A stretch of DNA of 64,000 nucleotides, from NCBI GenBank assembly GCA_934320845.1, contig CAKRFU010000013.1, forward strand, positions 20,471 through 84,470, read 5' to 3'. Positions 35,011-43,938 of this stretch are shown here, piece after piece. This DNA is from an uncultured Lachnospiraceae bacterium. Lineage in GTDB: Bacteria; Bacillota; Clostridia; Lachnospirales; Lachnospiraceae. Every line of letters begins with the position of its first letter. Position 1 is the first letter of the stretch. The notes beneath the pieces are model-generated. The model saw only the letters and a list, made by a program, of their open reading frames with translations, had not been told where the DNA came from and searched no databases. Both the position numbers and the translations under genes were made by a program.

Positions 35011-35343
35011 ATGAGTACATATGACACAAATAGTATATATGAATGGTTTGGTGGCAATAGTAAAGCTACTGCTTTAATGAGTGCAGAAATAGCTAATTAC
35101 TTTAATAAAGAAATTGATTTAGATGGGAATAGGGTATCTCAATATTTGCAGTAGTATTCTTGTGATTTGTTTGAAAATAATTTAAATATGTGTGGAATTG
35201 TGCTTACTAAAAAAGAAAAAAGTCTATTAAAAATTTTAAAACCAATATTTAGTAAGTATGCTAATGAAATAGATAGTGGAAGTGAATTTGTATATAAAAA
35301 AATGGATTTTAATTTAGAATATACATATGACTACCGTATCTAA
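35011..35343 (+). pseudogene. Small ORF of 110 codons interrupted by an in-frame TAG
   Basis: First gene behind the LytTR promoter. ATG 35011 opens a 47-residue frame (MSTYDTNSIYEWFGGNSKAT...) that stops at TAG 35152-35154. The same frame then continues for 62 more codons (YSCDLFENNLNMCGIVL..., ending EYTYDYRI) to TAA 35341, 15 bases before the ABC ATPase ATG. The ribosome site is GGTAGGTGAAAG. Not recognised; no signal peptide or double-Gly leader. Either a gene broken by a nonsense mutation, or a natural 47-residue product followed by decayed sequence. Read-through is possible but unsupported. Confidence 0.6.
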
Positions 35344-35358
35344 AGTGGAGGGAGAAAA

Positions 35359-36051
35359 ATGAATACACAAAAAAATATAGTAGAGGTAAAAGGTTTATCG
35401 AAGATTTACAAGCAGGACGATCAGGAAGTAAAGGCATTGGACAATGTATCACTTTCAGTACATAAGGGAGAATTTGTTGCAGTTGTTGGAAAGTCAGGCA
35501 GTGGTAAGAGTACTTTTTTACATATGATTGGAGGTCTGGATGATGCCACATCAGGTGCGGTGATGATTGGTGGTAAGGAAATTTTTCAAATGAAGCAGAA
35601 GGAACTAACTGAGTTTAGGCGTGAGAGGATTGGATTTATATTTCAAAGCTATAATCTTCTTCCAGTTTTGAATGTATATGACAACATCATTTTTCCGTTG
35701 GAGCTTGCAAAGCGAAAGGTGGATAGGGAGTTTGTAGATGCAATTATCAAAGTGCTTGGAATTGAAGAAAAGAAAAATTATATGCCAAGTCAGCTATCTG
35801 GTGGACAGCAGCAAAGAGTTGCCATTGCAAGGGCGTTGGCTATGAAGCCAATGATTATACTTGCAGATGAACCGACAGGTAATCTGGATAGCAAAAATAC
35901 AGAACAGGTAATCAAGCTGTTAAGAATGACTGCAAAAAAGCTGGGACAAACAGTAATTTTGATTACGCACGATCAAGAGATTGCATCTTTTTGTGAGCGC
36001 ACCATTACTTTAGAAGATGGAAAGTTGGTAAACGATACAAAAGTTGACTAG
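35359..36051 (+). CDS. ABC transporter ATP-binding protein (MacB/SalX/BceA type)
   Basis: 230-residue ATPase with Walker A GKSGSGKSTF (about 40), Q-loop FQSYNLLPVLNVYDN, signature LSGGQQQRVAIARAL, Walker B MIILADEPTGNLDSKN and H-loop LITHDQE. The FQSYNLLP and ADEPTGNLDS forms identify the family that works with FtsX-type permeases, used for lipoprotein release, peptide efflux or antimicrobial-peptide resistance. Ribosome site GGAGGGAG. It forms a pair with the permease 11 bases downstream. Confidence 0.93.
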   Translation: MNTQKNIVEVKGLSKIYKQDDQEVKALDNVSLSVHKGEFVAVVGKSGSGKSTFLHMIGGLDDATSGAVMIGGKEIFQMKQKELTEFRRERIGFIFQSYNLLPVLNVYDNIIFPLELAKRKVDREFVDAIIKVLGIEEKKNYMPSQLSGGQQQRVAIARALAMKPMIILADEPTGNLDSKNTEQVIKLLRMTAKKLGQTVILITHDQEIASFCERTITLEDGKLVNDTKVD

Positions 36052-36062
36052 GGGGTGGTTTG

Positions 36063-38657
36063 ATGAAACATAAAACACATATTTTAAATCGCTATATATT
36101 CAATTGTATCAAGATGTCAAAATTCAGAAATATTATGATGCTTCTGACAATTGCGTTGACAACGACGCTTTTTACTGTGATTTTTATATTGGGAGTACAG
36201 AGTAGTAAGGTTATGCAGAATGAAGAAGCAAGAAGGACGGGACTTTTGGCGGAAGGTTGGTATGATAAGGCAACAGAGAAAGAATATAATGCGATAAAGA
36301 GTAACCAGAAGATAAAGGAAATTTCTTATAATGTATTGGTTGGATGGTGGGATAATGAAAAGCTTGCAAACAGGTCTACTGAGATTCGCTGGGCAGCAGA
36401 TGAGCAGGCAGCGGCAATGATGTACTCCAAGCCAGAGGTTGGCAGGATGCCTAAGAAAAGTGATGAGATTTTAGTGGATACTTATGTACTCAAAGCATTT
36501 AACCTTCCTAAAAAGCTGAATCAAAAAGTAGATATGTCTTTTTCTTTCTTGAATAAAAAGTATAATAAAAGTTTTACAATAGTAGGTTATTATCCAGAGA
36601 ATAAAAGTTCTATTGCATCGGAGGTATATATATCTTTTGCCTATATGAAAGAGCTTTATCGTCAGATTGACATAAAAAACTTTGTTGAGATATCAAAGAA
36701 GCAATATTATGGTGCAGGGTTACGAAGCATTATGTATAACATTAGAGACAAGAGCAAGCTGTCGGAAGAATATTGCAGAAGCCTTTTGGAAGAGTCAGGA
36801 ATTAAAACAGAGAAAAAGGAGTCCTATGCGAATCCTGCCTATATAGGAAATTCTCTGGATTCTTCCTCATTGGCGTTTCTTGGTATATGCTGTGTGATTG
36901 TCATGCTTGCAGGGTATCTGACAATTTACAATATATTTCAGATATCAGTTTATAAGGATATTGCACAGTATGGAATCTTAAATATGATAGGAGCAACGAA
37001 AAAGCATTTTGCAAAAATTATTCGGATGCAGTCTCTTATTTTGAGTGTGATAGCAATTCCAATAGGACTTGTTATTGGGCATTTTGCAGGAATGTATTTT
37101 TTGCCAAAGTTTATGAGGTTGAGTGTTGGAAAATATGCAGATGCAGTTGGAAAAGTATCGATAGAGCCAGGTATTTATTTGATTAGTGCATTGCTAGTAT
37201 TTGTTACGGTGGCAATAAGCTGTAGAAAACCTGCCAAGACAGCAGCTGGTGTCACGCCAGTTGAAGCTGTTCGTTTTGATGTGTCTTGCAACGGGAATGT
37301 AAAGACAAAGAAAAGCAGTAAAAGACCTACGATTGCATTTTTGGCGTATGAGAATGTATTTAAGGATAAAAAGAAAGCAATTTTGACGATAATGTCTATG
37401 ACAATGTCATGTGTACTTTTTATGTGTGTATTCTCATTTGCCAATAGTTTTAGTATTGAGAAGTATGTTGGAAAAACAGCTTTGGGAGATGTTCAGTTGC
37501 TCAATAAAAATTGGAATAGTAATAATCCAGAAATATCAAAGGATGGAATAATTGATTATGCGATAAAATATGATGTTTATCAGGAAGTGAAGAATGTAGA
37601 AGGTGTAAAGGATGCATATAAGGTGTATTATAAATCGGATATTGATAAAGCAAGTAAAAGTATGATTCAAAAGATGACTGAATATTTAAAACAAGGCGAA
37701 CTGGATGAATCCGACGATACGCTTGCAGAGGTGCTGTCGGGGAAAAAGTCACTGTCGGAAAATCGATATTTTATCAGTGAGGGATTGTTAGATGATTTGA
37801 AAGTTGTAAAAGGTAAAATTGATAAAGAAAAATTTTTATCAGGCAAATATGTTATCGAAGCCCGAACAGAGGGAAATAAAAATGCGTTAAACTATTGCAA
37901 TATAGGAGATAAGATTTCAATGAGCTATCCTGATATTACATCCAAGAGTATTCAGGATGGCGATTACAAGGCATATACTAAAAATTTGCAAACAGAGCGT
38001 ACTGTAATGGCAATTGTGGATATTCCTTATAATATGTTTCCAACCTACAGAACGAGCAATGCGTTTATTACGATTTCATCGTTGAAGGATTTGAAGACAA
38101 TTGGATTGCAGTCGGAGCTTACCAGTGTGATATTGGATGTGGATTCCATATATTCAACAAGCGTAAATGATTGGGCAGACAGTTATATTTCAAAATCGAA
38201 TTTGAATATGGATTATGTATCGAAAAAGTCAATGGAAAAGAATTATGAAGGACTTGTTAGTACCGTGAAGATAATAGGCGGTGGACTTAGTTTTATCGTT
38301 GCATTGATTGGAATTTTGAACTATGCCAACACATTTATAACAGGGATTATCAGCAGACGAAAAGAATTTGGAATGTTAAGAAGTATTGGGACAACGCAGG
38401 AACAGTTAAAGGAACTGTTACTATTTGAAAATATGTATCAGGTAGCATATATATCGGTATTGGGAATTGTGATTGGAACAGGCTCATCTTATCTATGTAT
38501 TCAATTGATTTCTAATATGATGGATTTTTTCGTCTATCGTGTAGCAATTGTGCCAATTATATTTGAAATTGCATTATTTATTGTGATTGGGGTAGCATTA
38601 TCAATGTGGGGATATCGTTTGAATAAAGGAAGTATAGTGGAGGCAATACGCGAATAG
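36063..38657 (+). CDS. FtsX-like ABC transporter permease, 864 residues
   Basis: Large permease with two FtsX domains. An N-terminal helix (about 20-42) and a large outside domain (about 45-265) precede three helices (about 270-395). An internal helix (about 440-462) opens a second outside domain (about 465-735), and three C-terminal helices follow (about 745-855). Motifs NMIGATKKHFAKII and LRSIGTTQEQLKELLLFENM mark the coupling helices. Size and layout resemble permeases for antimicrobial-peptide sensing or resistance, controlled by a neighbouring two-component system. I start at ATG 36063, 11 bases after the ATPase stop, behind GGGGGTGG. Confidence 0.88.
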   Translation: MKHKTHILNRYIFNCIKMSKFRNIMMLLTIALTTTLFTVIFILGVQSSKVMQNEEARRTGLLAEGWYDKATEKEYNAIKSNQKIKEISYNVLVGWWDNEKLANRSTEIRWAADEQAAAMMYSKPEVGRMPKKSDEILVDTYVLKAFNLPKKLNQKVDMSFSFLNKKYNKSFTIVGYYPENKSSIASEVYISFAYMKELYRQIDIKNFVEISKKQYYGAGLRSIMYNIRDKSKLSEEYCRSLLEESGIKTEKKESYANPAYIGNSLDSSSLAFLGICCVIVMLAGYLTIYNIFQISVYKDIAQYGILNMIGATKKHFAKIIRMQSLILSVIAIPIGLVIGHFAGMYFLPKFMRLSVGKYADAVGKVSIEPGIYLISALLVFVTVAISCRKPAKTAAGVTPVEAVRFDVSCNGNVKTKKSSKRPTIAFLAYENVFKDKKKAILTIMSMTMSCVLFMCVFSFANSFSIEKYVGKTALGDVQLLNKNWNSNNPEISKDGIIDYAIKYDVYQEVKNVEGVKDAYKVYYKSDIDKASKSMIQKMTEYLKQGELDESDDTLAEVLSGKKSLSENRYFISEGLLDDLKVVKGKIDKEKFLSGKYVIEARTEGNKNALNYCNIGDKISMSYPDITSKSIQDGDYKAYTKNLQTERTVMAIVDIPYNMFPTYRTSNAFITISSLKDLKTIGLQSELTSVILDVDSIYSTSVNDWADSYISKSNLNMDYVSKKSMEKNYEGLVSTVKIIGGGLSFIVALIGILNYANTFITGIISRRKEFGMLRSIGTTQEQLKELLLFENMYQVAYISVLGIVIGTGSSYLCIQLISNMMDFFVYRVAIVPIIFEIALFIVIGVALSMWGYRLNKGSIVEAIRE

Positions 38658-38697
38658 AAAGATGTTGATGTGGTTGGAAGTAAAATGACAACGCAGA

Positions 38698-38790
38698 TTG
38701 GAAAAAATTATTGATACATATTCATATGATTATAAAAGAATAGGTTTCAGTAATTATTCTACTTATTATGTAGGAAGCTGGGGATTTTAA
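38698..38790 (+). other. Tyr-rich short open frame near the cassette end, doubtful
   Basis: TTG 38698 opens 30 codons encoding MEKIIDTYSYDYKRIGFSN and a Tyr/Trp-rich end (STYYVGSWGF). No convincing ribosome site. Its TYSYDYKRI resembles the EYTYDYRI end of the interrupted ORF at 35011-35343, so it may be a remnant of a related gene. Confidence 0.25.
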
Positions 38791-38810
38791 TCGTTACAAG
38801 TAGAGAAAAT

Positions 38811-38843
38811 AATAATGCTTGCTTTAATTACAAACTTGACAGT
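38811..38843 (+). repeat. 33-bp direct repeat, right copy (cassette boundary)
   Basis: Perfect copy of 32459-32491. It brings TTGACA (38836-38841), the -35 box of the probable ilvE promoter. The unit between left ends of the two copies is 6352 bases. Confidence 0.92.
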
Positions 38844-38864
38844 AGAAAATCATGAGAGTATCAT
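38836..38864 (+). promoter_or_regulatory. Probable ilvE promoter spanning the cassette junction
   Basis: TTGACA (38836-38841), a 17-base spacer and TATCAT (38859-38864). The -35 and two spacer bases belong to the repeat; the -10 lies outside. At the left copy the equivalent -10 position is CTGTTT, so only the right copy works as a promoter. Confidence 0.65.
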
Positions 38865-38928
38865 TAGTACTATGTGAAGTTAAAAAATTCACCCGATAAA
38901 TTAAAGGGTTATGAAAGGAAGTATTGTT

Positions 38929-39954
38929 ATGGCAAAAAAAGACATCGATTGGAATAATCTTGGATTTGGTTATGTAAAGACAGACAAAAGATATGTGTCA
39001 AACTTCAAAAATGGTGCATGGGATGACGGGGCTCTTATAGATGATGATATGATCACAATTAGTGAGTGCGCATGTGTTCTCCAGTATGCACAGACTGTAT
39101 TTGAAGGTTTGAAGGCATATACTACAGAGGATGGCAGAGTTGTCTGCTTTAGACCAGACTTAAACGCTGCGCGTCTTGCAGATTCTGCAAGAAGACTTGA
39201 GATGCCGGTATTTCCTGAAGATAGATTTGTAGATGCTATTGCAAAAGTTGTTGAGGCAAATATTGATTATGTACCACCATATGGCTCAGGTGCAACATTA
39301 TATATTCGTCCTTATATGTTTGGTAGTGATGCTATTATTGGTGTAAAACCTGCCAATGAATATCAGTTCAGAGTATTTACAACACCTGTAGGACCTTACT
39401 TTAAAGGTGGCGCAAAACCTATTACTATCCGTGTAAGTGATTTTGACAGAGCTGCTCCTCATGGAACAGGTCATATCAAGGCAGGACTTAACTACGCTAT
39501 GAGTCTTCATGCTATAGTTGATGCACATCAGAAAGGTTTTGATGAGAATGTTTATCTTGATGCTGCTTCTCGTACAAAGATTGAAGAGACAGGTGGAGCA
39601 AACCTTATCTTTATAACAAAAGACGGTAAGTTTGTTACTCCTAAGTCAAATAGTATTCTTCCGTCGATTACACGCCGTTCATTAGAGGTTGTTGCAAAAG
39701 ATTACCTTGGAATGGAAGTTGAAGAAAGAGAAGTATATCTTGATGAAGTTAAAGACTTTGCTGAGTGTGGTCTTTGCGGAACAGCAGCAGTTATCTCTCC
39801 AGTAGGAAAGATTGTTGACCATGGCAAAGAGATTTGTTTCCCAAGCGGAATGGAGAAGATGGGACCAAAGACAAAGGAACTTTATGATACACTTACAGGT
39901 ATCCAGATGGGTAGAATAGAAGCTCCTGAAGGATGGATTAAGGTTATCAAATAA
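38929..39954 (+). CDS. ilvE: Branched-chain amino acid aminotransferase
   Basis: PLP enzyme that transaminates the keto acids of Leu, Ile and Val; 341 residues, class IV fold. Motifs: QYAQTVFEGLKAY, YIRPYMFGSD, HGTGHIKAGLNYAMSLHA with the PLP Lys (about 190), EETGGANLIFITKDGKFVTPKS and the C-terminal LCGTAAVISPVGKI. The ATG at 38929 is chosen over 38911 because AAAGGAAG (38914-38921) fits it. Its ketoisovalerate is also the panB substrate, but the genes are not linked. Confidence 0.95.
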   Translation: MAKKDIDWNNLGFGYVKTDKRYVSNFKNGAWDDGALIDDDMITISECACVLQYAQTVFEGLKAYTTEDGRVVCFRPDLNAARLADSARRLEMPVFPEDRFVDAIAKVVEANIDYVPPYGSGATLYIRPYMFGSDAIIGVKPANEYQFRVFTTPVGPYFKGGAKPITIRVSDFDRAAPHGTGHIKAGLNYAMSLHAIVDAHQKGFDENVYLDAASRTKIEETGGANLIFITKDGKFVTPKSNSILPSITRRSLEVVAKDYLGMEVEEREVYLDEVKDFAECGLCGTAAVISPVGKIVDHGKEICFPSGMEKMGPKTKELYDTLTGIQMGRIEAPEGWIKVIK

Positions 39955-39989
39955 GCTGGACAAATATTAAATGTATTATACATATAGAA

Positions 39990-40027
39990 GATGCTGGGGG
40001 CAAAAAATATTTTGAACTTGGCATCAT
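39990..40027 (+). repeat. REP-like palindromic repeat, copy 2
   Basis: GATGCTGGGGGCAAAA and TTTTGAACTTGGCATC form an imperfect palindrome over 38 bases. It aligns along its full length with 56246-56284 (reverse strand), with several substitutions, and lies just after ilvE. Confidence 0.6.
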
Positions 40028-40222
40028 ATACAATAATTATAAAAGCAGATAAAATCGCTGTAATTCTTTGTTTTAAGGGATGCAGCGATTTTTCGGACTT
40101 ATATGATAATATATAAAATGTCATTTAAAAAGCTAAATTGTGTAAAGATATTAAATTCAAAAGTTATATTGTGAATTTTGGTTATTATTTTGAGAATGAA
40201 TTTTGAAAGGAGAATTTTTCTG

Positions 40223-41287
40223 ATGAAGAAAATTGTTTTAACCGGAGGGGGAACAGCCGGTCATGTCACTCCAAATATTGCACTCATACCTGAATTGAAG
40301 AAAGCAGGATATGAGATTTATTATATAGGTTCCTATGATGGTATAGAGAAAAAGCTGATTGAGAAGTTAGGAATTCCTTATTATGGTATATCAAGCGGAA
40401 AGCTGCGCAGGTATATAGACCTTAAAAATATCAGTGACCCGTTTAAGGTACTTAAAGGGCTTGCACAGGCAAGACATCTGCTTAAAAAGATTAAACCTGA
40501 TGTGGTATTCTCAAAGGGTGGTTTTGTTTCTGTTCCTGTAGTTGTAGCTGCCAAGTCACGCAGAATTCCGTGTATTATACATGAGTCGGATATGACACCG
40601 GGGCTTGCAAACAAAATTTGTATTCCGTGTGCTGTAAGGGTTTGTACAAACTTTCCTGAGACACTCAAACATCTGCCGGCGGAAAAGGCTGTTCTTACGG
40701 GTTCACCTATAAGAGAAGAACTTTTTAAGGGAAGTAAGGAAATGGGACTTAAATTTTGTGGATTTGATGATTCTAAACCCGTTGTTCTTATAATTGGCGG
40801 AAGTCTGGGTGCAGTTGCGGTAAACAATGCTGTGAGAGGAATTCTGCCTGAACTGTTGAAAAAATTTCAGGTTATACATCTCTGTGGAAAAGGAAAGAAA
40901 GATGAAAAGCTTGATGGAATTAAGGGATATGTGCAGTATGAGTATATAAGTGAAGAACTTCCGGATCTTATGGCTGCGTCGGACATCATGATATCACGCG
41001 CCGGTGCAAATGCCATATGTGAAATTCTTGCCCTTAAAAAGCCGAATATACTTATACCTCTTTCAGCACAGGCAAGCCGTGGTGATCAGATATTAAATGC
41101 TGCATCATTTGAGAAACTTGGATATAGTATTGTTATTCAGGAAGAAGATGTAACTAACGAAAAATTATTGAAGGCAGTAAATGAAGCATTTGATAACAAA
41201 GAGAAATATATTGCGGCAATGAATAAGAGTCAGCTAAATAATTCAATTGAGAAGATTGTCGGTCTTATAAACAGTGCGGCTAAATAG
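40223..41287 (+). CDS. murG: UDP-GlcNAc:lipid I transferase MurG
   Basis: Membrane-associated GT28 enzyme that adds N-acetylglucosamine to lipid I to give lipid II. 354 residues. N-terminal glycine-rich loop [52 protein letters not shown]-terminal UDP-GlcNAc site [40 protein letters not shown], and [14 protein letters not shown] 40223 follows AAGGAGAA at 40207-40214; the earlier in-frame ATGs have no ribosome site. It is not in a dcw cluster, standing alone after ilvE. Confidence 0.95.
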   Translation: MKKIVLTGGGTAGHVTPNIALIPELKKAGYEIYYIGSYDGIEKKLIEKLGIPYYGISSGKLRRYIDLKNISDPFKVLKGLAQARHLLKKIKPDVVFSKGGFVSVPVVVAAKSRRIPCIIHESDMTPGLANKICIPCAVRVCTNFPETLKHLPAEKAVLTGSPIREELFKGSKEMGLKFCGFDDSKPVVLIIGGSLGAVAVNNAVRGILPELLKKFQVIHLCGKGKKDEKLDGIKGYVQYEYISEELPDLMAASDIMISRAGANAICEILALKKPNILIPLSAQASRGDQILNAASFEKLGYSIVIQEEDVTNEKLLKAVNEAFDNKEKYIAAMNKSQLNNSIEKIVGLINSAAK

Positions 41288-41299
41288 CTGCTGTACTAG

Positions 41300-41330
41300 C
41301 TGCCGCTTACAATTTGATTGTGAGTGGCAG
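41300..41330 (+). terminator. Hairpin after murG
   Basis: 13-base arms CTGCCGCTTACAA (41300-41312) and TTGTGAGTGGCAG (41318-41330), two G-T pairs. Only TGTTT follows, so termination may be partial; DUF4250 begins 28 bases later. Confidence 0.6.
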
Positions 41331-41358
41331 TGTTTAATATATGGGAGGAAATAAAAAA

Positions 41359-41544
41359 GTGAGTAATAATTTGATTCCAAATGATCCGGTTATGCTGCTT
41401 AGTTATATAAATACACAACTCAGGGATTTTTATCCAAATCTTGATGAGTTGTGTAAAACATTGGACATTGATAAAGATAAACTTGAGAACAAACTTGCAA
41501 CGATTGATTACCGATATAATTCGGAAATGAATAAGTTTGTATAG
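41359..41544 (+). CDS. DUF4250 domain protein
   Basis: 61-residue protein matching the small DUF4250 family (NLIPNDPVMLLSYINTQLRDFYPNLDELC, then helical sequence DIDKDKLENKLATIDYRYNSEMNKF). Function unknown. A GTG start at 41359 is preferred, since GGGAGG (41343-41348) would overlap the alternative ATG at 41341. Widespread in Lachnospiraceae. Confidence 0.85.
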   Translation: MSNNLIPNDPVMLLSYINTQLRDFYPNLDELCKTLDIDKDKLENKLATIDYRYNSEMNKFV

Positions 41545-41571
41545 GGATGACATTGCCATAATGAGGGATTT

Positions 41572-42030
41572 TCAGAAAGTCATAGGATTTCCGGTGACAT
41601 CTCTGGAAACCCACATTGACATTCCGGGACCGTGATTTCCAAATGGTCTTGTGTGGAAACCAAATTTTTCATAAAAACTTTCACGATGGTATGCTGCCAT
41701 CAGGCTTACCATTACGGTTTCGCCGGCTACGACGTCTTTTTGTATATAATCAAGTTCACGGCGTATGAGTTCTGTTCCTATATGGTAGCCCTGATAGTCA
41801 GGATGTACGATAACATCTGTTATGAAATATGTATAACCACCATCGCTGACTATCCTTGCCATACCGACAGGTTTGCCGTCACAGACAGCTACACAGAGAT
41901 AAAAAGAATTTTTTAGGGCAATGGCAGCTCTTTTTTCAGTTACATTTATCCAGTTTACGGATTTTCTGAGTGCGTTATAATCTTCGACACTTATATTATT
42001 TATATATGTTATTTCTTTTTGACTATTCAT
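41572..42030 (-). CDS. GNAT-family N-acetyltransferase
   Basis: 152 residues with the acetyl-CoA fold. The core reads FYLCVAVCDGKPVGMARIVSDGGYTYFITDVIVHPDYQGYHIGTELIRREL, with the Q/R-x-x-G-x-G/A loop as YQGYHIGTEL (about 85). The C-terminus YHRESFYEKFGFHTRPFGNHGPGMSMWV is typical of small-molecule acetyltransferases. Substrate unknown. The start at 42030 is preferred, with GAGGG 8 bases upstream on the minus strand, over the ATG at 42042. It is divergent from the SPOCS gene. Confidence 0.85.
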   Translation of the reverse strand: MNSQKEITYINNISVEDYNALRKSVNWINVTEKRAAIALKNSFYLCVAVCDGKPVGMARIVSDGGYTYFITDVIVHPDYQGYHIGTELIRRELDYIQKDVVAGETVMVSLMAAYHRESFYEKFGFHTRPFGNHGPGMSMWVSRDVTGNPMTF

Positions 42031-42256
42031 AGTATCCCTCATTTCCGAGCAGTTTATTAAGACTGATACAATATCCTACATCATGTAAAATGTAGTTTGT
42101 TAAGATTAATGCAATATTTTGTATCGTATAAAATATAGTTTACCACAATAATGACTGTTTGAGTTATTTATTTGCTTTTTAGTAATATTTTTTATATGAG
42201 TGAATAAAATATTATTAAAACAATAACATGTAGCGAGTAAAATTAAGGAGATTTCT

Positions 42257-43843
42257 ATGGACTTAAAAACAGCACAGATAACTTCAAATCAAATAGTCTG
42301 CCACAGTGACACTCAGATTACACTTGAAAATGATATGAATGTTCCTGATAGCAAACCTGATATAGATAAGATTATCAAGATTGAAGGAAATATATCATCA
42401 AATTCTGTTTCGGCACTTGAAGGAAAGGTAAATGTAAAGGGAACTCTCGATTATTTTATTTTGTATGCAAGCAATGATGATATTGTGCCTATACATAATC
42501 TTTCGGGTAGTATAAATTTTGATGAGTCTGTAGGGCTTGACAATGTGTCAGAGGGGGACGAGATAAATTGTCATTTTGAAATTGATGATTGTCAGGCAAA
42601 TCTTATAAATTCGAGAAAACTTAGTATAAATGCGATTATAGGGATACACTGCTGCAAACCTAAAAGTGTTTATTATGAAGCGGTTTCTTCAATGGAATCT
42701 GATGATGAGACCGGGAGTGTTAATTTAGATGGTTTATATTCAAAAATGAAAACAGTTACATATACACATCTTGTAATACAAAAAAATGATATTCACAGGA
42801 TTTTTGAGGAATTGACTCTTCCGAAGGCAAAACCAAGTATTGCTTCGGTGCTGTATTACAATATAAGACCGTTAAATATTCAGACAAAAGTTGTCGAAGA
42901 CGGTGTAAGGCTTATGGGTGATTTAAATGTATTTGTTCTTTACACACCCGAAAACGAAGAAAGAAGTCTTGAATATTTTGAGACGGAAGTTTCATTTGAT
43001 GAAATTATAAACTGCAATGACTGCAATGAAGATATGATTCCTGATATTGATGTAAGTGTTGGAACAAGGGAATTATCCTCAAAACCGGATGAAGATGGTG
43101 AAAACAGAATTGTAAATTTTGAACTTACGCTTAAATTGCAGATGAAATTTTATGAAAACAGGGAGGCGCTGATACTCGATGATGCGTATTCAACGGCTAT
43201 GGAACTTGAACCGGTCAAGGAAAAAATGCTGTTGAATAAACTTATTATGAAAAACCAGAGTTCGCTTCGCCTTTCTGAGCAGATTTCACTTGAAAGTCCG
43301 GATAAAATATTCCAGATTTGTAATGCTACAGGAAAGATAACAATAGATGAGCAGCAGATTGTTGATGGTGGAATAAATTTAGATGGTGTGCTTTTGCTTG
43401 ATATTCTTTATATGACAGAGAATGATGCAAGTCCGTTATCAATAGATAGAGCTGTTTTGCCGTTTAGTCACACTATAGAAATTGATAACCTTAGCACGGA
43501 TTGTTACTATGAATTACAGTTTGATATAAATAATATAAATGTTATTATGATTGACAGTTCGGAACTTGAAGTTAAGGTCAATATAACATTGTGTGCTATT
43601 GCATTTTCAAGTTTTGATGAAAGTTTTGTATCGGATATTGTGACAGCACCTCTTGATTTTGAACAGCTCCACAAGCTTCCGGGAATAGTAGGTTTTTATG
43701 CGGCGGCGGATACGCCTGTTTGGGATATAGCAAAAAAATATCGCACAACCGTTAAAAGCATAATGGATCTGAATGAAATTAACGGTGATATGGTTCACAA
43801 GGGAGATAAATTGCTTTTGCTTAAAATGGTTGAGGGCATTTAG
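42257..43843 (+). CDS. SPOCS (DUF3794) and LysM domain protein
   Basis: 528 residues. Three SPOCS/DUF3794 repeats (about 35-130, 180-275, 325-430) are marked by recurring LxGxLxxxxLYxxxx strands, such as KGTLDYFILYASNDD, MGDLNVFVLYTPENE and DGVLLLDILYMTEND. A C-terminal LysM (about 480-525, GIVGFYAAADTPVWDIAKKYRTTVKSIMDLNEI) would bind peptidoglycan. There is no signal peptide. The family is linked to spore coat or exosporium assembly in Clostridia (SafA/SpoVID-like pattern). The gene stands alone with GGAG before its ATG. Confidence 0.87.
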   Translation: MDLKTAQITSNQIVCHSDTQITLENDMNVPDSKPDIDKIIKIEGNISSNSVSALEGKVNVKGTLDYFILYASNDDIVPIHNLSGSINFDESVGLDNVSEGDEINCHFEIDDCQANLINSRKLSINAIIGIHCCKPKSVYYEAVSSMESDDETGSVNLDGLYSKMKTVTYTHLVIQKNDIHRIFEELTLPKAKPSIASVLYYNIRPLNIQTKVVEDGVRLMGDLNVFVLYTPENEERSLEYFETEVSFDEIINCNDCNEDMIPDIDVSVGTRELSSKPDEDGENRIVNFELTLKLQMKFYENREALILDDAYSTAMELEPVKEKMLLNKLIMKNQSSLRLSEQISLESPDKIFQICNATGKITIDEQQIVDGGINLDGVLLLDILYMTENDASPLSIDRAVLPFSHTIEIDNLSTDCYYELQFDINNINVIMIDSSELEVKVNITLCAIAFSSFDESFVSDIVTAPLDFEQLHKLPGIVGFYAAADTPVWDIAKKYRTTVKSIMDLNEINGDMVHKGDKLLLLKMVEGI

Positions 43844-43881
43844 TATAAAGTTTCATGTTGTTGTCTTCTTAATTAAATATA

Positions 43882-43938
43882 TGGGTGTGCTCCTAGCAGG
43901 ATTGAAACTTTTTTCTATATTCCATAGGAGTGCACCCA
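43882..43938 (-). terminator. Inverted repeat at the end of the AraC-type gene
   Basis: TGGGTGTGCTCCTA (43882-43895) and TAGGAGTGCACCCA (43925-43938) pair in 12 of 14 positions. The right arm lies inside the last codons of the AraC-type gene, so the hairpin overlaps coding sequence. It may serve converging transcripts. Confidence 0.5.

Noticed and set aside
35152..35154. TAG as a pyrrolysine or programmed read-through codon
   Set aside because: No pylTSBCD genes, methylamine methyltransferase or read-through context are visible; a nonsense mutation is simpler.
32459..38843. 33-bp repeats as attL/attR of an integrative element at a tRNA gene
   Set aside because: No tRNA and no integrase are present. 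The site does overlap the 3' end of a gene (rpiB), so the att idea is kept only as one option in the finding.
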